A stretch of 64,000 nt of DNA from Fischerella thermalis PCC 7521. GTDB lineage: Bacteria; Cyanobacteriota; Cyanobacteriia; Cyanobacteriales; Nostocaceae. The stretch covers positions 62,001-126,000 of the forward strand of contig NZ_AJLL01000081.1 in the NCBI RefSeq assembly GCF_000317225.1, read 5' to 3'. The notes below the pieces were generated by a model. The model searched no databases. It saw nothing but the letters and a program-made list of their open reading frames with translations, and was not told where the DNA came from. A program made the position numbers and the translations under genes. Below, in pieces: positions 18,827-27,942 of this stretch. The first letter of the stretch is position 1. Each line of letters starts with the position of its first letter.

Positions 18827-21800
18827 ATGACCTCTCCCGTATCGCCATCCAATACCAAAATCATCTCAGCAGCAATTGAGAAATTGCGCTCTTTTTGCCA
18901 AGCGAATATTCTCCCACACTGGCGCTGTTTTGCAGGTGATTTGCCTGTGACTGATGTGAGTGCGTCTTTGTTGTCTGAGTGGACACCCGCCCAAATTAAT
19001 GCTAAGGGCTATATTGTTTGGGCTGGGGGACAAAAAGTTTTGTGGTTAGCACAGAAATTGGTGATTCCCCAGGATTTAGAAGGTTATGCACTACGGGGTT
19101 TGTCTTTGCGGCTGGCGCTGGTTTGGTGGGCGAATTCCGTGAAAATTTATGTGAATGGGGAGTTGGTGGGTGAAGGAGATTTGTTTGACAGTTCGCCTCG
19201 GATTTTAGTTAGTCAGGCGGTAACACCAGGGGAAGAATTTTTCATAGCTATACGTTTGGTGAGTCCGGGACATTGTGATGGGGCGTTGGTGCGATCGCTT
19301 TTAATTTATGAATCCAATGAACAGGAGTGTCCTGATCCTGGTTTTGTGGCTGATGAGTTGGCTGTGACGCAGCGTTTTTTGGAAAGGTTTGCGCCTGAGA
19401 GCTTGGATCGTTTGGCGGTGGTGGTAGAGGAAGTAATGAACCGCCAAGATGCGAAGGACGCCAAGGAAGAGAGGGGAGAGTTTGATCGGAGGCTTTTATC
19501 TTTACGTAATCATCTACTGCAATCGAAAATCGAAAATCCAAAATTCAAAATTTATTTGTTGGGTCATGCTCATTTGGATATGGCTTGGTTGTGGCGTGTG
19601 AGTGAAACTTGGGAGGCGGCGCAGAGTACTTTTGAGTCGGTTTTGCAGTTACAGGTGGATTTTTCGGAGTTAGTTTTTTGCCATTCGACGCCGGCTTTGT
19701 ATGCTTGGGTGGAGGAAAATCGCCCGGATTTATTTAGGGCTATTCAAGAAAAAGTAGTAGCGGGAAGTTGGGAGGTTGTTGGTGGTTTTTGGGTGGAACC
19801 GGAATTAAATTTAATTGCTGGTGAATCGATTGTACGGCAGTTGTTGTATGGTCAGCGCTATGTACAAGAAAAGTTTGGCAAGCTAGTGAGTGTGGTTTGG
19901 GTTCCTGATACTTTTGGTTTTTGTGCAACTTTGCCACAGTTTATGGAACAGGGAGGAATTGAGTATTTTGTCACGCAGAAGTTACGTTGGAATGATACGA
20001 CAAAGTTTCCTTACGGTGCGTTTTGGTGGTGTTCTCCTGATGGCAGTAAAATATTGAGTTTAATGTCCGCGCCTGTGGGTGAAGGTATTGATCCAGTGAA
20101 AATGGCTGATTATGCCATTGAATGGCAAACTCAAACTGGATTTACAGACTCACTTTGGCTTCCTGGTGTCGGCGACCACGGCGGCGGTCCCACCCGTGAT
20201 ATGTTAGAAACTGCCCAACGCTGGCAAAAATCCCCCCTATTCCCAGAGTTAGAATTTACAACTGCTGAAAAGTATCTCCAACACCTGCAATCAATAATCA
20301 ATTCTCACACCCCACCCTTACGGGAAGCCGCTACGCGTCTACACACTCTTCCCACCTCCCCACACTCCCCCCTCCCCACCTGGGATGACGAACTCTACCT
20401 CGAATTCCATCGCGGTTGCTATACTACCCACGGCGATCAAAAACGTTGGAATCGTCGCTGTGAGAATTTGTTGTATCAAGCGGAATTGTTTGCAGCGATC
20501 GCCACTCTAAAATGTGGGGTAAATTATCCAAGGGCGGAATTGGAAACTGCTTGGAAGCAAGTTTTATTTAACCAGTTTCACGATATTTTGCCTGGTTCCT
20601 CAATTACTGAAGTTTATGAGGATGCTTTATCACAATGGCAGGAAGTGGAAAAGGTTGGTACGGGGATATTGGAGCAGTCGTTGCGAGCGATCGCAGCTCG
20701 AATTTCTTTGCCAACACCGCCACAGCCGGATAGTTTACCTGTGGTTGTCTTTAATTCCTTGAACTGGCAGCGTTCTGAGGTTATCACTGTTCCCTTACCC
20801 TCTACGACTGCACCCAATCAGGTATGGCAGATTTACGACCATTCTGGCAACCAAATTGTTTCCCAGTTAGGTGAAGCTTCCACACTACTGTTTTTGGCTA
20901 GGGATATTCCGCCTGTTGGCTACCGTGTTTTTTGGCTGTGTCCTTCTCTGCCTAAAAATTCACATAACACAACCCAGTCTGATGATACCAATTTGAGTTT
21001 GCAAAAGCAAGAACAATTTTCGCCAGAAAGATTGACTTTGGAAAATGAATTTTTGCGAGTCATCATTGATGAACAAAATGGTAATTTATCTAGTGTTTTT
21101 GACAAGGTTAATAACAGAGAAGTTCTCAATCAAGCAGGCGGGAATCTATTACAAGCTTTTCAAGATAGTGGTCAATATTGGGATGCATGGAATATTGACC
21201 CTAATTATGCCCAGCACCCTCTACCACCAGCTACTCTTCAATCTATCCAATGGCTAGAACAAGGGCCAGTACAACACCGCTTGCGTGTGGTACAGCAACT
21301 TGGTGAATCAGAGTTTTGCTGTGACTACATTCTGTCAGCAAATTCACCTATGCTGAAAATCGCTATGAAGGTAGATTGGCAACAAGAACATGTATTGGTG
21401 AAAGCAGCTTTTCCTCTCAATCTTGAAGCAGACTTTGCTACTTACGAAATTCCCTGTGGTGCAATTCGTCGTCCAACCAAACCTCAAACCCCAGCAGAAA
21501 AGGCAAAATGGGAAGTCCCCGCCTTGCGTTGGGCAGATTTGACAGAAGAAGTAGAGGACATGGGGGACAAGGGAGAACTTTTTACCAATCCCCAATCCCT
21601 AATCCAAAATCCAAAATCCAAAATCCACAATCCTTACGGTGTTAGTTTACTAAATGATTGTAAGTACGGTTATGATGCTCAACCACATCAACTACGGCTA
21701 ACACTTTTAAGAAGTCCTAACTGGCCTGACCCCAAAGCAGACAGAGGTGTACATGAATTCACCTATGCTTTGTATCCCCATGCTGGTGATTGGAAATCAG

Positions 21801-22186
21801 CCCACACAGTCCGACGCGGGTCTGAATTAAATGTACCTTTGCAAGTAATAGTGTGTCCTGCGAATCCTCCCCTTTCAGTGAATGGAGATGGATTAGAAGC
21901 AAGTTTCTTAGATTTATCAGCAGAAAATTTAATCTTAATGTCATTGAAACAGGCAGAAGATGACCCACACAAGTGGATTTTGCGTTTTTATGAATGTCAC
22001 GGAGAAACAGCCGATTTGTCTTTGCAGAATAATCTGGGGCTGAGTTTGGAGGAATCTGTGGATTTGTTGGAGCGTCCTTTTTCTACTTCTGAATTTTCAT
22101 CTACAGCTATTGACCAAAAATTAACTATCAAACCCTGGAAAATTATTAATTTGAAGTTGCAAGTGAGTGATTCTGCAACTGCTTGA
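18827..22186 (+). CDS. Alpha-mannosidase, glycoside hydrolase family 38
   Basis: The 1119-residue protein has an N-terminal ancillary domain. Its GH38 catalytic domain starts near residue 240 with GHAHLDMAWLWRVSETWEAA (metal-site residues) and includes the nucleophile region WVPDTFGF and a C-terminal-side HRGCYTTHGDQKRWNRR. Beta domains follow (about 610-1119). It should hydrolyse alpha-mannosides, probably in glycan turnover; substrate unknown, no signal peptide. Four peptide stretches are encoded by dispersed-repeat DNA: RQDAKDAKEE, SKIENPKFKI, REAATRLHTLPTSPHSPLPT and NPQSLIQNPKSKIHNP. All keep the frame open, apparently inserted at domain or loop boundaries. Confidence 0.9.
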   Translation: MTSPVSPSNTKIISAAIEKLRSFCQANILPHWRCFAGDLPVTDVSASLLSEWTPAQINAKGYIVWAGGQKVLWLAQKLVIPQDLEGYALRGLSLRLALVWWANSVKIYVNGELVGEGDLFDSSPRILVSQAVTPGEEFFIAIRLVSPGHCDGALVRSLLIYESNEQECPDPGFVADELAVTQRFLERFAPESLDRLAVVVEEVMNRQDAKDAKEERGEFDRRLLSLRNHLLQSKIENPKFKIYLLGHAHLDMAWLWRVSETWEAAQSTFESVLQLQVDFSELVFCHSTPALYAWVEENRPDLFRAIQEKVVAGSWEVVGGFWVEPELNLIAGESIVRQLLYGQRYVQEKFGKLVSVVWVPDTFGFCATLPQFMEQGGIEYFVTQKLRWNDTTKFPYGAFWWCSPDGSKILSLMSAPVGEGIDPVKMADYAIEWQTQTGFTDSLWLPGVGDHGGGPTRDMLETAQRWQKSPLFPELEFTTAEKYLQHLQSIINSHTPPLREAATRLHTLPTSPHSPLPTWDDELYLEFHRGCYTTHGDQKRWNRRCENLLYQAELFAAIATLKCGVNYPRAELETAWKQVLFNQFHDILPGSSITEVYEDALSQWQEVEKVGTGILEQSLRAIAARISLPTPPQPDSLPVVVFNSLNWQRSEVITVPLPSTTAPNQVWQIYDHSGNQIVSQLGEASTLLFLARDIPPVGYRVFWLCPSLPKNSHNTTQSDDTNLSLQKQEQFSPERLTLENEFLRVIIDEQNGNLSSVFDKVNNREVLNQAGGNLLQAFQDSGQYWDAWNIDPNYAQHPLPPATLQSIQWLEQGPVQHRLRVVQQLGESEFCCDYILSANSPMLKIAMKVDWQQEHVLVKAAFPLNLEADFATYEIPCGAIRRPTKPQTPAEKAKWEVPALRWADLTEEVEDMGDKGELFTNPQSLIQNPKSKIHNPYGVSLLNDCKYGYDAQPHQLRLTLLRSPNWPDPKADRGVHEFTYALYPHAGDWKSAHTVRRGSELNVPLQVIVCPANPPLSVNGDGLEASFLDLSAENLILMSLKQAEDDPHKWILRFYECHGETADLSLQNNLGLSLEESVDLLERPFSTSEFSSTAIDQKLTIKPWKIINLKLQVSDSATA

Positions 22187-22450
22187 TTGCAACTCAACTC
22201 CTAAATTTAGATGAATGGATGGTGAATTAGAAACTGAGTACAAAATTGCATAAATTCATGGCGAAATTTTGGCACCAAGATTCTGTGCCCCTGGTGCGTT
22301 TACCTTTGCGTTTGAAATCGCTACGCTTTTACACAAAGCTGTACCAAGAAATAGGAAGTGACTAGTTATTGGTGAAATTTTTACTAGTTTGTTGCCAGTA
22401 GTCTCTAGTCACTCACCTCTAACCCCTAGTTTCTAGTTCCTAGTTCTTGT
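22187..22450. other. Intergenic stretch before psbN
   Basis: I see no recognised gene. A 35-codon open frame at 22258-22365 exists but has no support. The right half carries CTAGTTTCTAGTTCCTAGTT-type repeats, lying downstream of both converging genes. Confidence 0.4.
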
Positions 22451-22582
22451 CTAATCTTCATGGTCTTCAAAAGGATCGCTCAATTGCTTAGAAGGAGGGC
22501 CAAAAGCAGTATAAATAGATAGCGCTGTGATGACGATCACAATCGCGCCAACGGAAATGCTAAGAACTGTTGCGGGTTCCAT
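22451..22582 (-). CDS. psbN: Photosystem II protein PsbN
   Basis: The 43-residue product MEPATVLSISVGAIVIVITA... ends YTAFGPPSKQLSDPFEDHED, matching PsbN along its whole length. An additional ATG immediately upstream (22585) would add one Met. It has one N-terminal membrane helix. PsbN is needed for early assembly of the PSII reaction centre. It is divergent from psbH, the classical arrangement in cyanobacteria and plastids. Confidence 0.95.
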   Translation of the reverse strand: MEPATVLSISVGAIVIVITALSIYTAFGPPSKQLSDPFEDHED

Positions 22583-22667
22583 CATAAAAGGATAGATTAT
22601 GAGTGCTATTCTTATAGAATATTACAGAAGATTAAAAAATGCTTTGGCAACTATCTTAAGGTGAGAT

Positions 22668-22871
22668 ATGGCACAACGGACGCGGTTAGGAGATATTCTC
22701 AGACCCCTGAACTCTGAATATGGTAAAGTTGCCCCAGGTTGGGGTACTACTCCCCTGATGGCTGTTTTTATGGGCCTATTTTTCGTGTTTCTGCTGATTA
22801 TTCTGCAACTCTATAACAAGTCAATAATTATCCAGGACGTCAGTGTGGATTGGCGGAGTTTAGGACGTTAA
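22668..22871 (+). CDS. psbH: Photosystem II phosphoprotein-type subunit PsbH
   Basis: The 67-residue product starts [20 protein letters not shown] and contains one membrane helix ([20 protein letters not shown]), then a short lumenal tail ending DVSVDWRSL. PsbH stabilises the CP47 side of photosystem II. It is divergent from psbN across an 85-base spacer that should hold both promoters, and is followed by an intrinsic terminator at 22912. Confidence 0.96.
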   Translation: MAQRTRLGDILRPLNSEYGKVAPGWGTTPLMAVFMGLFFVFLLIILQLYNKSIIIQDVSVDWRSLGR

Positions 22872-22911
22872 TTGAGAAAGAACCTTTACACTTGTATTAA
22901 AAAGCTTCCCC

Positions 22912-22934
22912 ACCCGGTCACTCCGGGTTTTTTT
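22912..22934 (+). terminator. Intrinsic terminator after psbH
   Basis: ACCCGG-TCACT-CCGGGT followed by a run of seven T residues (22928-22934); typical rho-independent structure 40 bases after the psbH stop. Confidence 0.9.
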
Positions 22935-23047
22935 GTTAAGTTTGTTGTTGATTCTTTCCACAACCATGAACAACCAACCAGAACTAATGTCTAAACTAAA
23001 TTTATGGGTTTCTGTAGCAGTTTTTAAGTTGACAGGAGAAAGCAAAA

Positions 23048-23296
23048 ATGAATGTATTTGGTATTGGTCTGCCGGAAATGGCTTTAATTATGATGGTGGC
23101 ACTTTTAATATTTGGTCCGAAGAAATTGCCGGAAATTGGTCGTAGCTTAGGAAAAGCAATTCGCGGTTTTCAAGACGCTTCTAAGGAATTTCAAAATGAA
23201 TTTCAAAAAGAAGCAGCTCAAATAGAAGCAGCTGTCAAAACTACTGCTGAACTGGAACCAAAACAATTAGAAGCACCTCAAAAGGAAGAAGTGTGA
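23048..23296 (+). CDS. tatA: Twin-arginine translocase subunit TatA/E
   Basis: The 82-residue product has the TatA layout: a short N-terminal transmembrane helix (PEMALIMMVALLIFGP), the FGPKKLPEIGRSLGKAI hinge and amphipathic helix, then an acidic, Gln/Glu-rich tail. It forms the protein-conducting element of the Tat pathway for folded proteins. GACAGGAGAAAGC upstream of the ATG is a good ribosome site. Followed at 72 bases by pth on the same strand. Confidence 0.93.
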   Translation: MNVFGIGLPEMALIMMVALLIFGPKKLPEIGRSLGKAIRGFQDASKEFQNEFQKEAAQIEAAVKTTAELEPKQLEAPQKEEV

Positions 23297-23368
23297 ACAA
23301 AAGGCAGGAGGCTCAGTTGGCAGGAGGATAAGATATTAAAGACTTCATTTTCATAATTCATACTTCAA

Positions 23369-24019
23369 ATGACAGAAGCTACTGCCAAAACAACTTTGGT
23401 GATTCCCCAATTAATTGTTGGGTTGGGGAATCCAGAGCCAAAGTATGACCAAACACGCCATAATATTGGTTTTGCTGCTTTGGATGTTCTATCCCGTTCT
23501 TGGCAGATTCCTTTGGCAGAAAATCGCAAATTTCAAGGTGAGTACGGTGAAGGTATTGCACCTACCAACGACAAAATTCGTCTGCTGAAACCACTCACTT
23601 ATATGAATCGCTCTGGACAAGCTATACAAGCTGTCACTAATTGGTATAAATTACCGCCCGAATCTGTGTTAGTCATTTATGATGACATGGATTTACCTCT
23701 TGGGAAAACTCGTCTGCGCTTGTCGGGTTCAGCTGGCGGACACAATGGGATGAAAAGTGCGATCGCACATTTGGGAACACAAAATTTCCCTCGCCTACGT
23801 ATTGGTATTGGTAGACCCAAAGGTGCTACTAATGGTGATGAAAATACTGTGTCTTATGTGTTGGGAAAATTTTCGACAACTGAAACGAAGTTTGTTTCTG
23901 AGGTATTAAACTTTGTCTGTGAATGCGTAGAATTATGCCTCAAACAAGGAGTGGAAAAAGCAATGAATCGTTGTAACAGCAACGGTCTTGTCTATCCTGA
24001 ACCTGGAACTATCAAATAA
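23369..24019 (+). CDS. pth: Peptidyl-tRNA hydrolase
   Basis: The 216-residue protein carries the family motifs: IVGLGNPEPKYDQTRHNIGF (catalytic His in TRHN), LLKPLTYMNRSG, the IYDDMDLPLGKTRLR segment with catalytic Asp, and GGHNGMKSAI. It recycles peptidyl-tRNAs released from ribosomes. The N-terminus carries about 14 extra residues over typical bacterial Pth. The gene is followed by two hairpins that may end the transcript. Confidence 0.96.
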   Translation: MTEATAKTTLVIPQLIVGLGNPEPKYDQTRHNIGFAALDVLSRSWQIPLAENRKFQGEYGEGIAPTNDKIRLLKPLTYMNRSGQAIQAVTNWYKLPPESVLVIYDDMDLPLGKTRLRLSGSAGGHNGMKSAIAHLGTQNFPRLRIGIGRPKGATNGDENTVSYVLGKFSTTETKFVSEVLNFVCECVELCLKQGVEKAMNRCNSNGLVYPEPGTIK

Positions 24020-24022
24020 TAA

Positions 24023-24055
24023 ATACGTAAAAAGTATGACTTGTATTTTACGTAT
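24023..24055 (+). terminator. Hairpin after pth
   Basis: ATACGTAAAA (24023-24032) and TTTTACGTAT (24046-24055) form a perfect 10-bp stem with a 13-base loop directly after the pth stop. The T-rich right arm can serve as terminator. Confidence 0.55.
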
Positions 24056-24104
24056 ATTTCCAGAATAAAACCAAAGAATTTTATTAATTAGTTTGAAAAA
24101 TATT

Positions 24105-24140
24105 AGACTGTGTGTAGCACAGTCTTTGTTTGTCTTTTTT
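24105..24140 (+). terminator. Second hairpin and T-tract after pth
   Basis: AGACTGTG-TGTAG-CACAGTCT (24105-24125) forms an 8-bp stem followed by TTGTTTGTCTTTTTT, a likely intrinsic terminator for the plus strand. Confidence 0.7.
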
Positions 24141-24345
24141 GTATAGTTAGGTTGATGGGCAGCAATTTAGCTTGCTCCATCTAACCATAATCGGACACTC
24201 GGCGCGCTCCGTAACTTGGCAAGGCTATTAATTTACACCCCTATTTGAGGAGTGGTTCTTCTTGCTTATTTTTTTCAAAATGATAACGGAGGCTCTGTAG
24301 CTGTTTTAACATTAATCTTGTCAAGCAACGTCAGTGCCGATGTTT
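24141..24345. other. Intergenic stretch between pth terminator and rpsU
   Basis: No gene or clear RNA structure is seen; it holds unremarkable mixed sequence downstream of two converging genes. Confidence 0.35.
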
Positions 24346-24525
24346 TTATTTAAAACGCCGTTTACGTCTAGCAGCTACTGCTTTGCGTTTGCGCTTTTCT
24401 AATGGTGTTTCAAAATGCCGATGATACTTAACATCAGCTAAGATGCCAGCTTTAGAAACCTGACGCTTAAAGCGCCGCAGAGCTGACTCTATTCCTTCAT
24501 TCTCTCCTAAAACCACCTGGGTCAT
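24346..24525 (-). CDS. rpsU: 30S ribosomal protein S21 (copy 1)
   Basis: The 59-residue product begins [20 protein letters not shown] and ends in a basic [13 protein letters not shown] tail, typical S21. S21 takes part in translation initiation on the 30S platform. A second, more divergent S21 gene occurs at 31392 next to an RNA-binding protein. The two share the N-terminal half but differ in residues 30-36 (LADVKYH against FQDMRKK) and in the tail. Short gene, ATG start. Confidence 0.95.
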   Translation of the reverse strand: MTQVVLGENEGIESALRRFKRQVSKAGILADVKYHRHFETPLEKRKRKAVAARRKRRFK

Positions 24526-24712
24526 TCTTTGTCCTCATTATCAATCATGATCCATTGTAATGGGTATTGGGAATTGGGTATCAGGGATAGAGTGTTGGGC
24601 GATTGTTAATTATCATTTGGTTATTTGTTAGTAGTTAGTAGTTGGTAGTTAGTAGTTATTTAATACTTACTCCTCATACTCCCCCCATCACCCCACCTCC
24701 CTTGTCTTTCTT
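24526..24712. repeat. TTAGTAG repeat between rsmI and rpsU
   Basis: Between 24555 and 24660 the DNA is made of GGGTATTGGGAATTGGGTAT and TTAGTAGTTAGTAGTTGG units, members of the heptamer family found throughout this window, followed by C-rich CTCCCC sequence. Confidence 0.55.
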
Positions 24713-25567
24713 CTAATCTCCAATTTCTATACTAAGAGCCAGTTGATAAAGTTGGCGGCGGGATAGGGAAGTTACTTTTGCTAACTCTCTGCTGGCTTGC
24801 GATCGCGACATTCCCTGAGTAATGAGTTTTGTTAACTCAGCTTTTAATTCTACTTCTGACAGCACCAGTTCGCTGGATGGACTTCCTGCCACAACTAAAG
24901 TATATTCTCCTTGAGGTTCCTTATCACTACAATAAGCAAGCGCCTGTGCTAGGGTTCCCCGCCAGAATTCTTCATACAATTTAGTTAATTCCCGTGCCAA
25001 CACAATTTGGCGATCGCTGCCAAAAATATCTGCTAAATCTTGTAAAGTCTCTGGCAAACGGTGGGGAGATTCGTAGAAAATTAGAGTACGGGATTCTATC
25101 TTCAAAAATTCTAAATGTTCTCGTCGCCCTTGAGCTTTCGCTGGTAAAAATCCTTCAAACACAAACCGATCCGTTGGTAATCCGGCTGCACTCAATGCCG
25201 TAATTGCAGCGTTTGCACCAGGAATTGGCACTACAGAAATTTCTGCTGCAACACACGCTTTCACTAATTCATAACCAGGATCGGAAATACCTGGCATACC
25301 TGCATCTGTCACTAAAGCGATCGCTTTACCCTCACCCAACTGCTTTAATAATTCTGGGATACGACTGTTACGATTATGTTCGTGGTAGCTAATTTGTGGA
25401 GTCTTGATTTGAAAATGGTGTAGCAACTTCCCCGTATGACGTGTGTCTTCCGCCGCAATCAGATCCACCGTTTGTAAAATTCGCACTCCCCGGAAAGTCA
25501 TATCTTCCAGATTCCCAATGGGGGTGGCGACGATGTAAAGTGTTCCTGGTTTTGGATCAGTTTGCAT
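24713..25567 (-). CDS. rsmI: 16S rRNA (cytidine-1402-2'-O)-methyltransferase RsmI
   Basis: The 284-residue product from ATG at 25567 shows YIVATPIGNLEDMTFRGVRIL at its N-terminus, AEDTRHTGKLLHHF, LVTDAGMPGISDPG and PIPGANAAITALSAAGLPTD. These are the tetrapyrrole methylase-family motifs of RsmI (YraL). It methylates C1402 of 16S rRNA. Longer in-frame starts upstream are encoded by TTGATGG repeat DNA and rejected. It is divergent from the PfkB kinase gene across a repeat-filled spacer. Confidence 0.95.
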   Translation of the reverse strand: MQTDPKPGTLYIVATPIGNLEDMTFRGVRILQTVDLIAAEDTRHTGKLLHHFQIKTPQISYHEHNRNSRIPELLKQLGEGKAIALVTDAGMPGISDPGYELVKACVAAEISVVPIPGANAAITALSAAGLPTDRFVFEGFLPAKAQGRREHLEFLKIESRTLIFYESPHRLPETLQDLADIFGSDRQIVLARELTKLYEEFWRGTLAQALAYCSDKEPQGEYTLVVAGSPSSELVLSEVELKAELTKLITQGMSRSQASRELAKVTSLSRRQLYQLALSIEIGD

Positions 25568-25690
25568 GAAAGTATTTTGTTCGTGGTTGATTGTTGGTGG
25601 TTGGTGGTTGATGGTTGATGGTTGATGGTTGATTGGAACAAACAACAAACAACAAACACCTAACAACTAACAACCAACAACTAACAACTA
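25568..25690. repeat. Large foldback repeat between divergent rsmI and kinase gene
   Basis: The plus strand reads repeated GTTGATGGTTGATGG up to about 25634, then after TTGGAA switches to AACAACAAACAACAAAC up to the kinase ATG. The two arms are nearly complementary, giving a long imperfect hairpin where two divergent promoters would be expected. Confidence 0.7.
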
Positions 25691-26560
25691 ATGAAAGGCT
25701 TATTTGTCGGTTTAGTAACCCTCGATCTAATTTACCTCGCCCAATCTCCCCCGAGAAACAATCAAAAAATAGTTGCTGCTGACTATACTGTTACCGCAGG
25801 TGGTCCTGCAACTAATGCTGCTGTTACTTTTAGCCATTTGGGTAATCAATCTGAATTGTTGGGTGTAGTAGGTTCTCATCCGATGACACAGTTAATTCGT
25901 GGAGACTTAGAAAAATATCAAGTAGAAATAATTGACCTTGATCCTGCTACAACCAATCCACCACCAGTTTCTTCTATTATTGTTACCCAAGCCAGTGGCG
26001 AACGGGCAGTAATTTCCATCAATGCTGTCAAAACTCAAGCCAATAGCCAGGCTATCCCACCAGACATTTTACAAAATGTTGATATTGTTTTAATTGACGG
26101 ACACCAAATGACAGTAGGAATAGAAATAGCCCAAACGGCAAAAGCAAATAATATCCCGGTAGTCATAGATGGTGGTAGCTGGAAACCTGGCTTTGATAAA
26201 CTTTTACCTTTTGTAGATTACGCCATTTGCTCTGCCAATTTCCATCCTCCCAATTGCCAGACTCAGGAACAAGTCTTTACCTATCTCAGTGAATTTGGTA
26301 TTCCTCACATTGCTATTACCCACGGTGAACAACCAATTAAGTATCTCATACAGGAAACGGGCACAACTGGCTTTGTAAACGTGTCAAAAACTACTGCTGT
26401 TGATACACTGGGGGCTGGGGATATTTTTCACGGTGCTTTTTGTCATTACGTATTACGGGAAAATTTCCTTGATGCACTAGCATCAGCAGCAAAAATAGCT
26501 GCTTTTTCCTGTCAATTTTTTGGCACACGCCGTTGGATGAGAAGTCTAGCAAAAGGTTAA
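25691..26560 (+). CDS. PfkB-family carbohydrate kinase
   Basis: The 289-residue product shows ribokinase-family features: N-terminal GLVTLDLIYLA, the substrate motif AGGPATNAAVTFSHLG (residues about 36-51), and the ATP/anion-hole signature DTLGAGDIFHGAF near residue 236 with the catalytic Asp. The substrate cannot be told from sequence; a sugar or nucleoside is likely. The CysQ-like gene follows 337 bases downstream on the same strand. Confidence 0.87.
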   Translation: MKGLFVGLVTLDLIYLAQSPPRNNQKIVAADYTVTAGGPATNAAVTFSHLGNQSELLGVVGSHPMTQLIRGDLEKYQVEIIDLDPATTNPPPVSSIIVTQASGERAVISINAVKTQANSQAIPPDILQNVDIVLIDGHQMTVGIEIAQTAKANNIPVVIDGGSWKPGFDKLLPFVDYAICSANFHPPNCQTQEQVFTYLSEFGIPHIAITHGEQPIKYLIQETGTTGFVNVSKTTAVDTLGAGDIFHGAFCHYVLRENFLDALASAAKIAAFSCQFFGTRRWMRSLAKG

Positions 26561-26897
26561 AGAAAACGAACACAGATGAACACCGTGCAAGGCGATGGAT
26601 TATGGGTTGGCTGTTAAGTTAATCCCCAATTTTTATTTTCAAGACAGTCAATCATGGGAAAATCCCATGAACCTGGCTATGAAAATATCAATCTTCCTAC
26701 ACCCCTACACCCTTAAACCCCCACACTCATTTTCAAGCTAGCTATTCATGAACGTTGGTACACAACCTTGCCATGAAAATTATTACCCCTTCTGCCATCT
26801 GCCATCTGCCACGCCACGTGCTTTATGCCGGGAAACCCGTCCACCGCAGTGGCTCCTCTGCCTTCTTTTCAAACTAGTAGAATACAGGACAAAATTA
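26561..26897. other. Intergenic stretch with dispersed repeats
   Basis: Just after the kinase stop is a copy of the GAACACAGATGAACACCG dispersed repeat (26566-26590). From about 26790 GCCATCTGCCATCTGCCACG is a 9-10-base tandem repeat. No gene is assigned; the open frame before the CysQ ATG comes from this repeat DNA. Confidence 0.45.
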
Positions 26898-27758
26898 ATG
26901 CCAGACTTACAAAACATACTCGAAATTACTCGTTCTGTTGGTTGGGGTGCAGCAGAGATACTGCGGTCTTATTACAATGGAACTCAAAAAAATCTCGATG
27001 TCCAGTATAAAGACAATGACCCTGTTACAGCTGCTGATTTAGCTGTCAATCACTTTATTTTGGAGAAATTGCAAGCAGCTTTGGGTCATGAAGACTTTGC
27101 CTACATTAGTGAAGAAACTTATAAAGAAGAACAAGCCAAGCATCCAAGTTGTCAATGGTCATGGATCATTGATCCCTTGGATGGTACACGGGATTTTATC
27201 GAAAAAACAGGTGAGTATGCCATTCACCTTGCCCTAGTACAGGAACATCGTCCAGTGTTAGCCGTGGTCGCAGTTCCTGAAGCAGATAAATTATATTATG
27301 CGACTAAAGGTGGTGGGGCATTTGTAGAAACTCGCGATCGCCAAACTACGCCTTTAAAAGTATCATCACGAGAACGCATCGAAGATTTAACCCTCGTTGT
27401 CAGTCGTTCCCACCGCAACGACAGACTCGAATATTTGCTGCAACATCTACCTTGCCAAAATCAAAAAGCTGTTGGCAGTGTCGGCTGTAAAATTTCTACT
27501 ATTGTTGAACAACAAGCAGATATTTATATTTCTCTTTCTGGGAAATCTGCGCCTAAAGATTGGGATATGGCTGCGCCTGAATTAATCCTCACAGAAGCTG
27601 GTGGTCAATTCACCCACTTCGATGGCAGACCATTACAATACAACACCGGAGATATTAACCAGTGGGGTGGTTTATTAGCTAGTAACGGTCAATTTCATGA
27701 AATACTTTGTCGGGAAGGAGAAAAGATTTTAGCAGAGTGGGATAGAGTTAAGAGTTAA
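26898..27758 (+). CDS. 3'(2'),5'-bisphosphate nucleotidase / inositol monophosphatase family (CysQ-like)
   Basis: The 286-residue product from ATG at 26898 carries the Li-sensitive phosphatase motifs: DPVTAADLAVNHFI, SEET, and WIIDPLDGTRDFIEKTGEYA (metal-site DPLDGT), with the C-terminal DWDMAAPELILTEAGG. CysQ-type enzymes hydrolyse PAP to AMP in sulfate assimilation; inositol-1-phosphatase is the alternative. The name is by motif only. Followed by a G-rich tandem repeat. Confidence 0.87.
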   Translation: MPDLQNILEITRSVGWGAAEILRSYYNGTQKNLDVQYKDNDPVTAADLAVNHFILEKLQAALGHEDFAYISEETYKEEQAKHPSCQWSWIIDPLDGTRDFIEKTGEYAIHLALVQEHRPVLAVVAVPEADKLYYATKGGGAFVETRDRQTTPLKVSSRERIEDLTLVVSRSHRNDRLEYLLQHLPCQNQKAVGSVGCKISTIVEQQADIYISLSGKSAPKDWDMAAPELILTEAGGQFTHFDGRPLQYNTGDINQWGGLLASNGQFHEILCREGEKILAEWDRVKS

Positions 27759-27773
27759 GGTAATGGGGAGGTG

Positions 27774-27866
27774 GGGTGTGGGGGTGTGAGGAGTGTGGGG
27801 GTGTGAGGAGTGTGGGGGGTGTGAGGAGTGTGGGGGGTGTGAGGAGTGTGGGGGGTGTGGGGAGTA
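27774..27866. repeat. G-rich 18-19-bp tandem repeat
   Basis: The unit GGTGTGAGGAGTGTGGGG repeats about four times with minor length variation, ending in a partial copy. The plus strand carries many G-runs, so quadruplex structure is possible. A similar array occurs at 39041-39120. Confidence 0.85.
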
Positions 27867-27942
27867 AATATTAAACAACAACCAACAACTAACAACCAAC
27901 AATCAATAACCAATCAACCACCAACAACCAACCAACAACCAA
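27867..27942. repeat. AACAACCAACAAC degenerate repeat
   Basis: A continuous run of AACAACCA/ATCAACCA-type units, the complement of the TTGTTGG family, lies just after the end of the DUF4392 gene. Confidence 0.7.

Noticed and set aside
22258-22365. 35-codon frame after the mannosidase
   Set aside because: No ribosome site, no recognisable motif; size compatible with chance.
26748-26897. N-terminal extension of the CysQ-like protein
   Set aside because: Encoded by GCCATCTGCC repeats and not resembling the family; the ATG at 26898 gives the usual length.
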